Source: Falsiroseomonas selenitidurans
GTDB taxonomy: Bacteria; Pseudomonadota; Alphaproteobacteria; Acetobacterales; Acetobacteraceae
Direction of reading: 5' to 3'
DNA: 64,000 nucleotides
Assembly: GCF_012103215.1 (NCBI RefSeq)
Contig: NZ_JAAVNE010000018.1
Coordinates: forward strand, 34,447 to 98,446
Positions 43,400 to 53,464 of the stretch are shown here, piece by piece. A model generated the notes under the pieces. The model saw only the letters and a list, made by a program, of their open reading frames with translations. It was not told where the DNA came from and did not search any database. How positions within the stretch are numbered: the first letter of the stretch is position 1; each line of letters opens with the position of its first letter. The translations under genes and the position numbers were made by a program.

Positions 43400-43866
43400 C
43401 ACAGCCCCTTCGCCGCCTCCAGCACCTGGCCCGCATGGGCTTCCGGCTTCACCTTGCGCCAGACCTTCACGATCCGGCCATCGGCGCCCACCAGGAAGCT
43501 GCTGCGCTCCATGCCCATATAGGTCTTTCCATACATCGACTTCTCGACCCACACACCATAGGCCTCGGCCACCTTGTGATCCTCGTCCGAGGCCAGCGGG
43601 AAGGTCAGGTTGAATTTCTGGGCGAATTTCTCGATCGGCTTCATCGCGTCCGGGGAGACGCCGATCACCGCCAGGTTCAGCCTGCCAAGCTGCGGCAGCG
43701 CTTCCTGCACCCCGCAGGCCTGCTTGGTGCAGCCGGGCGTGTCGGCCTTCGGGTAGAAATACAGCAGGAAAGGCTGTCCCTTCAACGCCGCCAGGCTGAC
43801 CGTGCGGCCGCCGGAGGCCGGCATGCTGAACTCCGGGGCGGGCGCCCCCTCGATGGCTTCGGACAT
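43399..43866 (-). CDS. bcp: Thioredoxin-dependent peroxiredoxin, Bcp/PrxQ type
   Basis: 155 residues. Peroxidatic C46 and resolving C51 lie in the PrxQ motif TPGCTKQACG, followed by VIGVSPDAMKPIEKFAQKFNLTFPLASDED. It reduces hydroperoxides with thioredoxin. It is 14 bases downstream of glnE and overlaps the methyltransferase gene, an unusual set of operon partners. Confidence 0.95.
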   Translation of the reverse strand: MSEAIEGAPAPEFSMPASGGRTVSLAALKGQPFLLYFYPKADTPGCTKQACGVQEALPQLGRLNLAVIGVSPDAMKPIEKFAQKFNLTFPLASDEDHKVAEAYGVWVEKSMYGKTYMGMERSSFLVGADGRIVKVWRKVKPEAHAGQVLEAAKGL

Positions 43867-43880
43867 GGGCGGGGCTCCGG

Positions 43881-46800
43881 TCAGGGGGTTTCTGGGTTGC
43901 CGAGATGGCGGGTGAAGGCGCAGCGCACCCGCGCCGCCACCTCGCGCATCTGTGCGCGGTAGCCCGGCTGGTCAACCGCCGGGCCGGGCAGCAGCCGCGC
44001 CGTCGCCGAGAGCAGCGCCAGCGCCACCGGCTCCGGCAGCGTCTCCTCCGGCCAGCGGCCGAGCGTCAGCCGCAGATGCGCGGTGATGGCCCGCCACAGC
44101 CGGTCCGCCGCGACCAGGACCGCGGCATCCTCCTCCGGCAGGATCCGCGCCCGCGCCAGAGCGGCCAGGGCCAGCCGCGTGGTGGGGGAGATGACGGCCG
44201 GCAGACGGTGCCCATGCGCCACCTGCAGGGCCTGGGCGATGAACTCCACCTCCACCAGCCCACCCGGCCGGTGCTTCACGTCCCAGGGCCCGTCGGCCGG
44301 CAGGTCGCGCAGCATCCGCGCGCGCATCGCCCGCGCATCGGCCAGCACCGTCGCCGGGTCCGCCGGCCGCGCCTGCGCCTGGCGGATCGCCGCCTCCACC
44401 CGCCGCTTCAGCGCCGGCGCACCCGCGACGAAGCGGGCGCGGGTCAAGGCCATCCTTTCCCAGGTCCAGGCTGATTCACTATGGTAACGGCTGAAGGCGC
44501 CCAGCGAAACCGCGACCGGGCCCTTGGAGCCGGAGGGGCGGAGCCGCATGTCCACCTCGTACAGCCGCCCCTCCGCGCCGGGCGCGGTCAGCGCGCCCAC
44601 CACCTGGTTGGCCAGGCGTGCGAAATACTGGCTGGGCGCCAATGGCTTCACGCCGGACCGGGCGCCGCCGGCGCTTTCCGTCGCCTCCGCCGCATGATCG
44701 TAGACCAGGATCAGGTCGAGGTCGGAGCCGGGCAGCATGTCCCGCGCGCCGAGCTTGCCCAGCGCCACCACACCCAGCGCCCCGCCCGGCACTTTGCCGT
44801 GCCGCCGGGCGAAATCCTGGGCCAGCCGCGGCAGCAGCGCACCGATCGCGGCATCCGCCAGCGCCGAACGCGCGGTGCCGGCCTCATCCGGGTCCAGCCG
44901 GCCTTCCAGCGCCGCGGCGTCGATCTCGAACTTGCCTTCGGTGACCAGCCGCCGCGCGGCCTCCAGCGCCTCCTCCAGGAAGCGGGCATCTTTCACCAGA
45001 GCGGGGAGGGAGGAAGCCGGGTCGGTGCCGGGGGCGGCATGGCCGGCCAGCAGCCCGTCCAGCGCCGCGGGGCTGCGCGCGAAATGGTCCGCCAGCTGCG
45101 GCGCGGCGCCGAGCACGAAGGCCAGCCGGTCCAGCAGCGCCGGGTTGCGCGCCAGCAGGGACAGCACCTGCACGCCGGTGCTCATCCGCGCCAGCGCCGC
45201 GTCGAAGCGCATCAGCGCCACATCGGGCTGCGGCTGGCGGGCCAGGGCGGCCAGCAGGCTGGGCATCAGCGCGGTCAGCAATTCCCGCGCCCTTTCGCTG
45301 CGCGTCGCCCGCGCCCGGCCATGGTGCCAGCCGCGCACCGTGGCGGCGACGGCGGGCGGATTCTGGAAGCCCAGGCGCTGCAGCGTGGCCAGCGTCTCCG
45401 GGTCGTCCTCCACCCCGGTGAACACCAGATTGCCATCGCCGTCCTGGCCGGAGGCGAGGCTGGGCGCGGCCTCGAACAGCCCGGCATAGCGGCGTTCCAC
45501 CCGGCCGAGATGGCCCAGCAGGGCGGCGGCGAAATCCTCCCGCCCCGCATAGCCCATGAAGGAGGCGATGTTGGCCAGGCCGGCCGCATCCTCCGGCAGG
45601 CGATGCGTCTGGCGGTCCGCCACCATCTGCAGCCGGTGCTCCACTTGGCGCAGGAAGCCGTAGGCATCCGCCAGGTCGGCCGCGGCGCGGCGGTCGATCT
45701 TGCCGGCGGCGGCCAGGGCGGCCAAGGCGCCCAGCGTGGTCGGGTCGCGCAGCGCCGGGTCGCGGCCGCCCCAGATCAGTTGCAGCACCTGCACGGTGAA
45801 CTCGATCTCGCGGATGCCGCCGCGGCCGAGCTTCACGTCGTGGCCTTCCACCTGCACCTGGGCATGCGCGCCCTTGTGGCCCTTATGGGCGTGGATCTGC
45901 CGCTTGATGGCGTGGATGTCCGCGACGGCCGCGAAATCCAGGTGCCGGCGCCAGACGAAGGGCCGGATCTCGCGCAGGAAATGCTCGCCCAGCGCCCGGT
46001 CGCCGGCCACCGGGCGGGCCTTAATCATGGCCGCGCGTTCCCAGTTCTGGCCCATGCTCTCGTAATAGGCGATGGCAGCGGGCAGGCTGACGGCCAGCGG
46101 CGTCGCCGCCGGGTCGGGCCGCAGGCGCAGATCGGTGCGGAAGACGTAGCCATCCTCCGTCCGCTCCTCCAGCAGGCGCACAAGGTCGCGCGCGAGCCGC
46201 ACATAGATGGCGCCGGCCCGGTCGGCGTCGTAGGTTGCAACCTCCGGGTCATAAAGCACCATGAGGTCGATATCCGAGGAGTAGTTCAGCTCCCGCCCGC
46301 CGAGCTTGCCCATGCCGAGCACGACCAGGCCGGAGCCCTTGCAGGTGGCGCGCGGGTCGTGCCGCGCCACGCCGCCAGCCAGCTTCAGGTCGCCGCGCGC
46401 CTGGGCTTCCCGCAGCAGATGGGCGCATGCGTAGTCGGTGCAGGCATCCGCCAGGTCGGACAGCGCGCCGGTCACCCGGTCCAGCCCCCACAGCCCCGCC
46501 AGATCCGCCACCGCCGCGATCAGCGCCGCCTGCCGCCTGGCCTGGCGCAGCAGCGCGGCGACGCCGGCGCGCGTCGCCTCCGGATCGGCGCGGCCCAGCT
46601 TGTCCAGCGCCACGGCGAAGGCGGCCTCCGGCCCGCGTTCCGCCAGCCGCAGCAGCGTGGCGGATTCGCGCAGCGCGAGGTCGGCCAGGTAGGGGCTGTG
46701 GCCGCCGAGCGCGCCCAGCAGCGCCGCGCCTTCCGCCGTCGCGACGAAGCCGCGTTCCGCCGCGCCTCGGTCGGCGAATCGCTGCGCCAGCAGGTCGGCG

Positions 46801-46931
46801 GCTTCCGGGTCATGCGGGCGGGGCAGGGCGGTGGGCGCCCAGGCGGGGGCTTCCGCGGCGCGGCCCGCGGGGGCGGCGATGCGGGTGGCGGACCGGTCTG
46901 CGTCCGGGGCCGTCGCGCGGGTCTTTGGCAT
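43881..46931 (-). CDS. glnE: Bifunctional glutamine synthetase adenylyltransferase/deadenylylase
   Basis: 1016 residues from the ATG at 46931; the frame stays open upstream into the divergent gene but the added residues are low-complexity. Two nucleotidyltransferase domains: N-terminal GLVVLGMGKLGGRELNYSSDIDLMVLYD (deadenylylation) and C-terminal GVVALGKLGARDMLPGSDLDLILVYD (adenylylation), separated by the regulatory linker. It switches glutamine synthetase off or on in response to PII. Divergent from the YhdP-like gene with only 17 bases between start codons. Confidence 0.95.
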   Translation of the reverse strand: MPKTRATAPDADRSATRIAAPAGRAAEAPAWAPTALPRPHDPEAADLLAQRFADRGAAERGFVATAEGAALLGALGGHSPYLADLALRESATLLRLAERGPEAAFAVALDKLGRADPEATRAGVAALLRQARRQAALIAAVADLAGLWGLDRVTGALSDLADACTDYACAHLLREAQARGDLKLAGGVARHDPRATCKGSGLVVLGMGKLGGRELNYSSDIDLMVLYDPEVATYDADRAGAIYVRLARDLVRLLEERTEDGYVFRTDLRLRPDPAATPLAVSLPAAIAYYESMGQNWERAAMIKARPVAGDRALGEHFLREIRPFVWRRHLDFAAVADIHAIKRQIHAHKGHKGAHAQVQVEGHDVKLGRGGIREIEFTVQVLQLIWGGRDPALRDPTTLGALAALAAAGKIDRRAAADLADAYGFLRQVEHRLQMVADRQTHRLPEDAAGLANIASFMGYAGREDFAAALLGHLGRVERRYAGLFEAAPSLASGQDGDGNLVFTGVEDDPETLATLQRLGFQNPPAVAATVRGWHHGRARATRSERARELLTALMPSLLAALARQPQPDVALMRFDAALARMSTGVQVLSLLARNPALLDRLAFVLGAAPQLADHFARSPAALDGLLAGHAAPGTDPASSLPALVKDARFLEEALEAARRLVTEGKFEIDAAALEGRLDPDEAGTARSALADAAIGALLPRLAQDFARRHGKVPGGALGVVALGKLGARDMLPGSDLDLILVYDHAAEATESAGGARSGVKPLAPSQYFARLANQVVGALTAPGAEGRLYEVDMRLRPSGSKGPVAVSLGAFSRYHSESAWTWERMALTRARFVAGAPALKRRVEAAIRQAQARPADPATVLADARAMRARMLRDLPADGPWDVKHRPGGLVEVEFIAQALQVAHGHRLPAVISPTTRLALAALARARILPEEDAAVLVAADRLWRAITAHLRLTLGRWPEETLPEPVALALLSATARLLPGPAVDQPGYRAQMREVAARVRCAFTRHLGNPETP

Positions 46932-46948
46932 GTGGGGCCAACGTGGCG

Positions 46949-49900
46949 ATGAGGGCGGCCGCCGGTCAAGTGGCGCGGGAGGCGCATCGCGCCCTGCGGC
47001 TGCTGTTCGGCCTGGCGCTGCTGCTGCTGCTTCTGGCCGGTGCCGCCGCCTGGCGGCTGTCGCAGGGGCCGATCGAGCTGGAGGTCCTGGCCCGCGCGAT
47101 CGAGGACCAGGTGAACCAGCCGCCGGACCAGGGCGGGCTGCACCCGGCGCCGCCGGGCGCGCCCGCCCGGCGGCTGGAGGTCGGCACCGCCGCCATCGGC
47201 TGGCAGGGCTGGCAGGAGGGGCGGCTGACGCCGGTGGCGCTGCGCCTGTCCGGCGTGCGGCTGAAGGCACCGGACGGCACGGTCGCGATGGACCTGCCGG
47301 ATGCCGCCGTCACCCTGTCCCTGCCCTGGCTGCTGAAGGGCGAACTCGCGCCGCGGGTGCTGGAGTTGCGGGAGCCGAGGCTGACCCTGCGGCGCGCCGC
47401 GGATGGCGGGGTGACGCTGCTGCTGGGCGTGCCGCAGCCCGCCGATGCCGCACCGGAGGGGTCCAGGACGGAGCGACCCGGGCCGGAGGGGCCCGAGCCG
47501 GTCGGGGGCTGGACGGAGCAGGTGCTGGCGGCATTGATGGCGCCGCCCTCCGACGCCTCCCCGATGGCCGCGCTGCGGCTGCTGCGCGTGGCCGCCGGAC
47601 GCATCACGGTGGAGGATGAGGCGCTCGGCCTGACCTGGTCGCTGGACCAGGCCCATGTGACGCTGCGCCGCCGCAGCGGCGGCGGGGTGGACGGCACGCT
47701 GGCCGCCATGCTGCTGCTGGGGGCGGAGCGGGTGCCGGTCAGCCTGACCCTGGCCATGACGGCGAGCGAGGCCGGCCCGCCCGGGGTCGCGTTTCGCCTG
47801 CTGCTGCCGGAGGTGCGCCCGGCCCTGCTGGCCGCCGCGGCGCCCGGCCTGGGCCCGCTGGCGCGGCTGGATGCGACGCTGCGCCTGGCGGCCAGCGGCC
47901 GGATCGATGCGGCCGGCACCCTGGCCGGGCTCGCCGCCGAGGCGACCGCCGGCCCCGGCACGCTCGACCTCGGCGCCGGCCCGCCGGTGGCGATGGGCGG
48001 GCTGGAACTGGAGGCGGAGATGGCGCCCGGCCGGCTGCGGGTGACGCGCGGCCGCCTGCTGCTGGCCGCCCCGCCGGGCGGCACCGAGGCGCCCACCCTG
48101 TCGCTGGCGGCGGAGGCCACCCTGCGGGAGGGCCGCTGGCAGGGCACGGCGCAGCTCGGCCTGGACCGTCTGGCGATCGCCGATCTCGGCCATTACTGGC
48201 CGCCTGGCCTGGCCGCCGCGCCGCGCAGCTGGCTGGTCGAGAACCTGACCGCCGGCCGGGTGCGCGACGGCCAGTGGCAGCTGGCCGGGGCGGTGGGCGA
48301 GGATCTGGCCGCGCCGCGGCTCACCGGCCTGTCCGGCACCCTGGCGGTGGAGGATGCCACGGTGCACTGGCTGCGGCCGATTCCGCCGGCCGAGGGTGCG
48401 TCCGGCCAGGTCGCCTTCGGTCTCGACCAGATCACCATGACGGTGACGGCCGGGCGCCAATCCGGCAGCGCCGTGGTGGTGCGCGGCGGCACGGTGCGAT
48501 TCCTGCTGCCCGATGGAGGCCAGGAAACCACCGAGATGGTGTTCAACCTGGCCGGCCCGGTGCCCGACGTGCTGGCCGTGGTGAAGCATCCGCGGCTGCG
48601 GCTGTTCGAGCGTCGGCCGATGCCGATCCAGGATGCCCGCGGCAGCCTGGAGGGGCGGCTGAACATCGCCTTCCCGCTGCTGGCGGACCTGCCGGTGGAG
48701 CAGCTGCAGATCCGCGCCCAGGCCCGGCTGCGCGACCTCCGGCTGGGCGACATCCTGCTCGGCCGGCCGCTGGAACGTGGCCAGGCGGAGCTGACGGTGG
48801 ATACCAACGGCCTGCGCGTGACCGGGACCGCCTCGCTGGCCGGGATCGCGGCGCGGCTGGCGGTGGAGATGGATTTCCGCAACGGCCCGCCGAGCCAGGT
48901 GGTGATGCGTGAGACCGTGCAGGCCACGCCGACCTCGCAGCAGCTGGACGCCCTGGGCCTGGCGCTGCCGGAGCTGGTGGCGGGCCCCGTCGGGATCGAG
49001 GTGCGCAGCGAAAGGCGGCGCAACGGCCAGGGCCAGGCGGTGGTGAAGGCGGATCTGCGGCAGGCGCAGCTGATGGTGGAACCCCTCGCCTGGGCCAAGC
49101 CGCCCGGCCAGATCGCCGGCGGCGAGGCGGTGCTGCGCCTGCAGGGGGAAAGCATGACGGCCATCGAGCGCTTCCGGGTGGAGGCGCCGGGCCTGCGCGT
49201 CACCGGCAGTGCCAGCTTCGGCCGCGGCACGCGGCTCGAACGGCTGGTGATCGCGGAGGCGGCGATCGATGACAGCCGCTTCGCCGGCGAGGCGCGCCCG
49301 CCTTCCGGTCCCGGCGGGGCCTGGAGCGTCAGCCTGCGCGGCGCCCAGCTGGACCTGGCACGCGCCTTCAGCGAGGCGGCGCCGGGGCCGACCGGCGCGG
49401 CGGTGGAGGCAGAGGGCGAAGGGCCGGCGATCTCCGCCGATGCGCGGTTCGAGCGCGTGCTGCTCGGCCCCGGCCGGGCGCTGGGCGCGGTGCAGGCGCG
49501 GGTGCGGGTGGATCAGCATGGCGTGGTGCGGGCCGGCAGCCTCTCCGGCCGCGCCGGGCCGCGCGGCGATTTCCAGGTGGAGATCGCCCCGGTGGCGGGC
49601 GGGCGGTCGCTGCGGGTGCGGGCGGCTGATGCCGGCGCGCTGCTCGGCAGTTTCGACGTGCTGAGCAAGCTGCGCGGCGGCCAGCTTTCGGTGGAGGCGC
49701 GCTATGCCGGCAACCGCCCCGGCGCCACGCTGTCCGGCACCGCGGAGATCACCGACTTCGTGGTGCAGGATGCGCCGAGCTTCGCCAAGCTGCTGCAGGC
49801 GATGACGCTTTATGGGCTGGTGGAGGCGCTGTCCGGCCCGGGCCTGAACTTCGCCCGCCTCGTCGCCCCCTTCAGCCTGACGCCGGATGTGCTGACCCTG

Positions 49901-50200
49901 GGCGAGGCGCGGGCCTTTTCCGCCTCGCTGGGGCTGACGGCGACGGGCACGTTGGACCGCCGGCGGAAGCGGATGAACATCTCCGGCACGGTGGTGCCGG
50001 CCTATTTCTTCAATTCCCTGCTGGGCAACCTGCCGCTGATCGGGCGCCTGTTCGCGCCCGAGGCCGGCGGCGGGCTGTTCGCCGCCACCTTCCGCCTGAC
50101 CGGGCCGGTCGAGGACCCGCAGCTGGCGGATTTCAACCCCCTGGCGGCGCTGACCCCGGGCTTCCTGCGCGGCCTGTTCCAGATCGGGCAGGAGCGTTGA
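46949..50200 (+). CDS. YhdP/AsmA-like large envelope protein (DUF3971)
   Basis: 1083 residues from the ATG at 46949. One N-terminal membrane segment (LLFGLALLLLLLAGAAAWRLS) anchors a very long extracytoplasmic chain rich in beta-strand repeats, with the DUF3971 and AsmA-type C-terminal region (SVEARYAGNRPGATLSGTAEITDFVVQDAPSFAKLL, ISGTVVPAYFFNSLLGNLPLIGRLF). E. coli YhdP, TamB and YdbH are bridge-like proteins implicated in phospholipid movement between inner and outer membranes. Same size class. Confidence 0.88.
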   Translation: MRAAAGQVAREAHRALRLLFGLALLLLLLAGAAAWRLSQGPIELEVLARAIEDQVNQPPDQGGLHPAPPGAPARRLEVGTAAIGWQGWQEGRLTPVALRLSGVRLKAPDGTVAMDLPDAAVTLSLPWLLKGELAPRVLELREPRLTLRRAADGGVTLLLGVPQPADAAPEGSRTERPGPEGPEPVGGWTEQVLAALMAPPSDASPMAALRLLRVAAGRITVEDEALGLTWSLDQAHVTLRRRSGGGVDGTLAAMLLLGAERVPVSLTLAMTASEAGPPGVAFRLLLPEVRPALLAAAAPGLGPLARLDATLRLAASGRIDAAGTLAGLAAEATAGPGTLDLGAGPPVAMGGLELEAEMAPGRLRVTRGRLLLAAPPGGTEAPTLSLAAEATLREGRWQGTAQLGLDRLAIADLGHYWPPGLAAAPRSWLVENLTAGRVRDGQWQLAGAVGEDLAAPRLTGLSGTLAVEDATVHWLRPIPPAEGASGQVAFGLDQITMTVTAGRQSGSAVVVRGGTVRFLLPDGGQETTEMVFNLAGPVPDVLAVVKHPRLRLFERRPMPIQDARGSLEGRLNIAFPLLADLPVEQLQIRAQARLRDLRLGDILLGRPLERGQAELTVDTNGLRVTGTASLAGIAARLAVEMDFRNGPPSQVVMRETVQATPTSQQLDALGLALPELVAGPVGIEVRSERRRNGQGQAVVKADLRQAQLMVEPLAWAKPPGQIAGGEAVLRLQGESMTAIERFRVEAPGLRVTGSASFGRGTRLERLVIAEAAIDDSRFAGEARPPSGPGGAWSVSLRGAQLDLARAFSEAAPGPTGAAVEAEGEGPAISADARFERVLLGPGRALGAVQARVRVDQHGVVRAGSLSGRAGPRGDFQVEIAPVAGGRSLRVRAADAGALLGSFDVLSKLRGGQLSVEARYAGNRPGATLSGTAEITDFVVQDAPSFAKLLQAMTLYGLVEALSGPGLNFARLVAPFSLTPDVLTLGEARAFSASLGLTATGTLDRRRKRMNISGTVVPAYFFNSLLGNLPLIGRLFAPEAGGGLFAATFRLTGPVEDPQLADFNPLAALTPGFLRGLFQIGQER

Positions 50201-50248
50201 AGCCGCCCGGTTCCACCACGCACGCCGCATCGCCGCGCGCCGGCCGGC

Positions 50249-50263
50249 CCCGCCATCGGCGGG
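50249..50263. terminator. Short hairpin between convergent yhdP-like and tyrS genes
   Basis: CCCGCC and GGCGGG pair around an ATC loop in the 78-base gap between stops. No T tract, so weak as a terminator in either direction. Confidence 0.35.
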
Positions 50264-50278
50264 CGCCCCGGGCAAGCG

Positions 50279-51514
50279 TCAGGGGGCCTGACGCACCAGC
50301 AGATGACGCTTGCGGCCGAGCGAGAGCTTCGCGGCGCCGTCGCGCAGGTCCCCGGCCGTCAGCAGTTGCGCGGCATCGCCCACCGCCGCGTCGTTCAGGC
50401 GGATGCCGCCCTGGGCGATCAGCCGCCGGGCTTCCCCCTTGCTGGCGCAGAAGCCGGCGGCGACCAGCAGGTCCACCACGGGCGCGGGCAGCGCGGCGTC
50501 ATGGCTCGGCAGCGTCTCCGCCGCCTCGCCCTGCTCGAAGGCGCGGCGCGCGGTCTCCGCCGCCGTCCCGGCCGCCTCCCGGCCATGCAGCAGGGCGGTG
50601 GCTTCCGTCGCCAGGATCTTCTTCGCCTCGTTGATCTCGGCCCCGGCCAGGGCGCCGAGGCGCGCCACCTCCGGCATCGGCAGGTCCGTGAACAGGCCGA
50701 GGAAGCGGCCGACATCCGCATCCTCCGTGTTGCGCCAGAACTGCCAGTAATCGTAGGGCGCGAAGCGGTCCGCGTTCAGCCACACCGCGCCGCTGGCCGT
50801 CTTGCCCATCTTGGCGCCGGAGGCGGTGGTGATCAGCGGCGTGGTGACGCCGAAGGCCTCCTTGCCATCCACCCGGCGGACCAGGTCGGCGCCCATGATG
50901 ATGTTGCCCCACTGGTCCGAGCCGCCGGCCTGCAGCGCCACGCCGTGCCGCCGGCTGAGTTCCAGGAAGTCGTAGGATTGCAGCAGCATGTAGTTGAATT
51001 CGAGGAAGGAGAGGTTCTGTTCCCGTTCCAGCCGCAGCTTCACGCTGTCCATCGACAGCATGCGGTTGACGCTGAAATGCCGGCCGATGTCGCGCAGGAA
51101 CGGCACGTATTCCAGCCGGTCCAGCCATTCGGCGTTGTCCAGCATGATGGCATCCGACGGACCCTCGCCGAAGTGCAGGAAGCTGCGGAAGGCGCGCAGG
51201 ATGCCGGCCTTGTTCACCTCGATCTGCGCATCGGTCAGCAGCGGCCGGGCCTCGTCGCGGAAGGAGGGATCGCCGACCTTCGTGGTGCCGCCGCCCATCA
51301 GCACGACCGGCTTGTGGCCGGTGCGCTGCATCAGCCGCAGCAGCATGATCTGCACCAGCGATCCGACATGCAGGCTGTCCGCGGTGGCATCGAAGCCGAT
51401 ATAGCCGGCCACCGGCCCTGCACGCAGGCGGGCCGACAGCGCCTCGGCATCCGTCACCTGGTGGATGAAGCCGCGCTCACGCGCAATGGCGAGGAAATCT
51501 TCGGTGGCGGTCAT
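50279..51514 (-). CDS. tyrS: Tyrosyl-tRNA synthetase
   Basis: 411 residues. Class I motifs: the HIGH-like DSLHVGSL, the tyrosine pocket YIGFDAT and [11 protein letters not shown], and the KMSKS loop as [12 protein letters not shown]-terminal S4-type RNA-binding domain runs from about residue 345 ([22 protein letters not shown]). It charges tRNA-Tyr. Divergent from anmK, 102 bases apart, a pairing seen in other alphaproteobacteria. Confidence 0.97.
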   Translation of the reverse strand: MTATEDFLAIARERGFIHQVTDAEALSARLRAGPVAGYIGFDATADSLHVGSLVQIMLLRLMQRTGHKPVVLMGGGTTKVGDPSFRDEARPLLTDAQIEVNKAGILRAFRSFLHFGEGPSDAIMLDNAEWLDRLEYVPFLRDIGRHFSVNRMLSMDSVKLRLEREQNLSFLEFNYMLLQSYDFLELSRRHGVALQAGGSDQWGNIIMGADLVRRVDGKEAFGVTTPLITTASGAKMGKTASGAVWLNADRFAPYDYWQFWRNTEDADVGRFLGLFTDLPMPEVARLGALAGAEINEAKKILATEATALLHGREAAGTAAETARRAFEQGEAAETLPSHDAALPAPVVDLLVAAGFCASKGEARRLIAQGGIRLNDAAVGDAAQLLTAGDLRDGAAKLSLGRKRHLLVRQAP

Positions 51515-51616
51515 GGCGCTGTGCGATCGGGTCCATCATCGAGGTCGGGTCCGAACCGGGGCGGGTCTGCCCGGACGGGGCTTCCGGCGGCGCGGGTGGC
51601 GTAGCACGTTGGCGCC

Positions 51617-52714
51617 ATGCTGAGAACGATCGGGCTGATGAGCGGAACCTCCCTGGATGGGGTGGATGCCGCCTGGGTTGAGACGGATGGGGAGGCGATC
51701 GGGCGGCTCGGCCCGGTGCTGACCCTGCCCTATGCGCCGGCGCTGCGCCGCGACCTGCGGACGCTGCTGGACCGCGCGGCGGAAATCGGGCCGGAGGACC
51801 CCTTCCTGGCCCATTGCGTGGCGCGGCTGACCGAGCGGCATGTGGAGGCGGTGCGCGCCATCGGCTGGCCGGCGGACCTCATCGGCTTCCACGGGCAGAC
51901 CATCCTGCACCGGCCGCAGCGGCCGGGCAGCAATGCCGCCGGCTTCACCTGGCAGGTGGGCGATGCGGCGCGGCTGGCGCGGGAGACGGGGATGACCGTC
52001 GCGCATGATTTCCGCGCCGCCGATGTCGCGGCCGGCGGGCAGGGGGCGCCGCTGGTGCCGGTGGTGCATGCGGTGATGGCGGCGCGGCTGCCCAAGCCGC
52101 TGGCCATCCTGAACCTGGGCGGCGTCGCCAATGTCACCTGGATTGGCGCCGATGGCCGGCTGATCGCCTTCGATACCGGCCCTGCCAACGGCCCGCTGGA
52201 CGATTGGGCGCGGCTGGCGACGGGCGAGGCCTATGACCGCGACGGCCGGCTGGCGCTGGCCGGCCAGGCGGATGGCGGGGTGCTGGCGCCGCTGATGGCG
52301 CATCCCTGGCTGGCGGCGCCACCGCCGAAATCCCTGGACCGGCTGGATTTCGACCGGGCGCTGAAAGATTCGGGTGCGGCGGCGCTGTCGCCGGCGGATG
52401 GTGCGGCGACGCTGGTGGCCTTCTGCGCCATCTGCGTGGCGGCGGCGGCGCGGCACTTCCCGGAACCGCCGGTGCAATGGCTGGTGGCCGGCGGCGGCCG
52501 GCGCAACCCGGCGCTGATGCGCGCCCTCGGCGCCGCGCTGGCGGAACCGGTGCGCGCGGTGGAGGTGGCGGGCTGGAACGGCGATGCGCTGGAAGCCCAG
52601 GCTTTCGGCGTGCTGGCGGCGCGGGTGTGGCGCGGCCTGCCGCTGACCTTTCCGGGCACCACCGGGGCGCCGGGGTCGATGCCGGGGGGGCGGCTGGTGG
52701 GGCCGCTGCTGTAG
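51617..52714 (+). CDS. anmK: Anhydro-N-acetylmuramic acid kinase
   Basis: 365 residues. The N-terminal phosphate-binding loop LMSGTSLDGVD, the GFHGQTILHRP segment and LAILNLGGVANVTWIG, AFDTGPANGPLDDW are AnmK hallmarks. It phosphorylates and opens 1,6-anhydro-MurNAc from recycled peptidoglycan to MurNAc-6-phosphate. No murQ is adjacent. Confidence 0.96.
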   Translation: MLRTIGLMSGTSLDGVDAAWVETDGEAIGRLGPVLTLPYAPALRRDLRTLLDRAAEIGPEDPFLAHCVARLTERHVEAVRAIGWPADLIGFHGQTILHRPQRPGSNAAGFTWQVGDAARLARETGMTVAHDFRAADVAAGGQGAPLVPVVHAVMAARLPKPLAILNLGGVANVTWIGADGRLIAFDTGPANGPLDDWARLATGEAYDRDGRLALAGQADGGVLAPLMAHPWLAAPPPKSLDRLDFDRALKDSGAAALSPADGAATLVAFCAICVAAAARHFPEPPVQWLVAGGGRRNPALMRALGAALAEPVRAVEVAGWNGDALEAQAFGVLAARVWRGLPLTFPGTTGAPGSMPGGRLVGPLL

Positions 52715-52745
52715 AAAGGGGCCGGTTGCCGGCGCGGCGGGAAAG

Positions 52746-52768
52746 GGGCGGGCCAGGGCGGCCCGCCC
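52746..52768. terminator. GC hairpin between convergent anmK and hydrolase genes
   Basis: Nine perfect pairs (GGGCGGGCC at 52746-52754, GGCCCGCCC at 52760-52768) around AGGGC, in a 60-base gap between stops. Suitable as a bidirectional transcript end, though it lacks T runs. Confidence 0.5.
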
Positions 52769-52774
52769 GGCGCC

Positions 52775-53464
52775 TCAGTCGGCCGCCAGCGCCATGCGGC
52801 CGCGGTTCAGCGTCGCCATCACATGGTCCTCCGCCGCATCCGCCACCTGTTCCGCCTGCGGCGGGGTGTAGATATGGCCGGCGGCGGGCATCACCCGGTA
52901 GTCGATGCGGATGCCCTTCTGGGTGTTCAGCTTGTCAACCAGCTTCCGCACGCTGGCTTCCGGCACCAGCTCGTCATCGGCGCCGTGCAGGATCAGCCCG
53001 TTGCAGGGGCAGGGCGCCAGGAAGCCGAAATCATAATGGCTGGCGGGGGCGGAGACGCTGACGAAGCCGCCCATCTCCGGCCGACGCATCAGCAGCTGCA
53101 TCCCGACATAGGAGCCGAACGAATAGCCGGCGACCCAGAGCGAGGAAGCGTTCGGGTTCACCGCCTGGAGGAAGTCCAGCGCCGCCGCAGCGTCCGAGAT
53201 CTCGCCGATGCCGCCATCATAGCGGCCCTGGCTGCGGCCGACGCCGCGGAAGTTGAAGCGCAGGGTGGAAAACCCCATCGCCTGGAAGCGCTGGTACAGC
53301 GCATGAACGACGCGGTTGTTCATGGTCCCGCCATGCAGCGGGTGCGGGTGCAGGATCAGCGCAACCGGCGCATGCGCCTGCTTCGCGTGGTGGTAGCGAC
53401 CCTCGAGCCGGCCATCCGGCCCGGCAAACATGACTTCAGGCATCGTCCTGTCGATCCAGTCCAT
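52775..53464 (-). CDS. Alpha/beta hydrolase (DUF/dienelactone-hydrolase-like)
   Basis: 229 residues from the ATG at 53464 (or MPEV at 53443). VALILHPHPLHGGTMNNRVV is typical of the subfamily; the nucleophile is S115 in GYSFGSYVG, the acid is the Asp in HGADDELVPEASV, and the His is in AAGHIYTPP. Homologues are widespread uncharacterised serine hydrolases. It stands alone beside the gene-poor stretch before iscR. Confidence 0.88.
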   Translation of the reverse strand: MDWIDRTMPEVMFAGPDGRLEGRYHHAKQAHAPVALILHPHPLHGGTMNNRVVHALYQRFQAMGFSTLRFNFRGVGRSQGRYDGGIGEISDAAAALDFLQAVNPNASSLWVAGYSFGSYVGMQLLMRRPEMGGFVSVSAPASHYDFGFLAPCPCNGLILHGADDELVPEASVRKLVDKLNTQKGIRIDYRVMPAAGHIYTPPQAEQVADAAEDHVMATLNRGRMALAAD

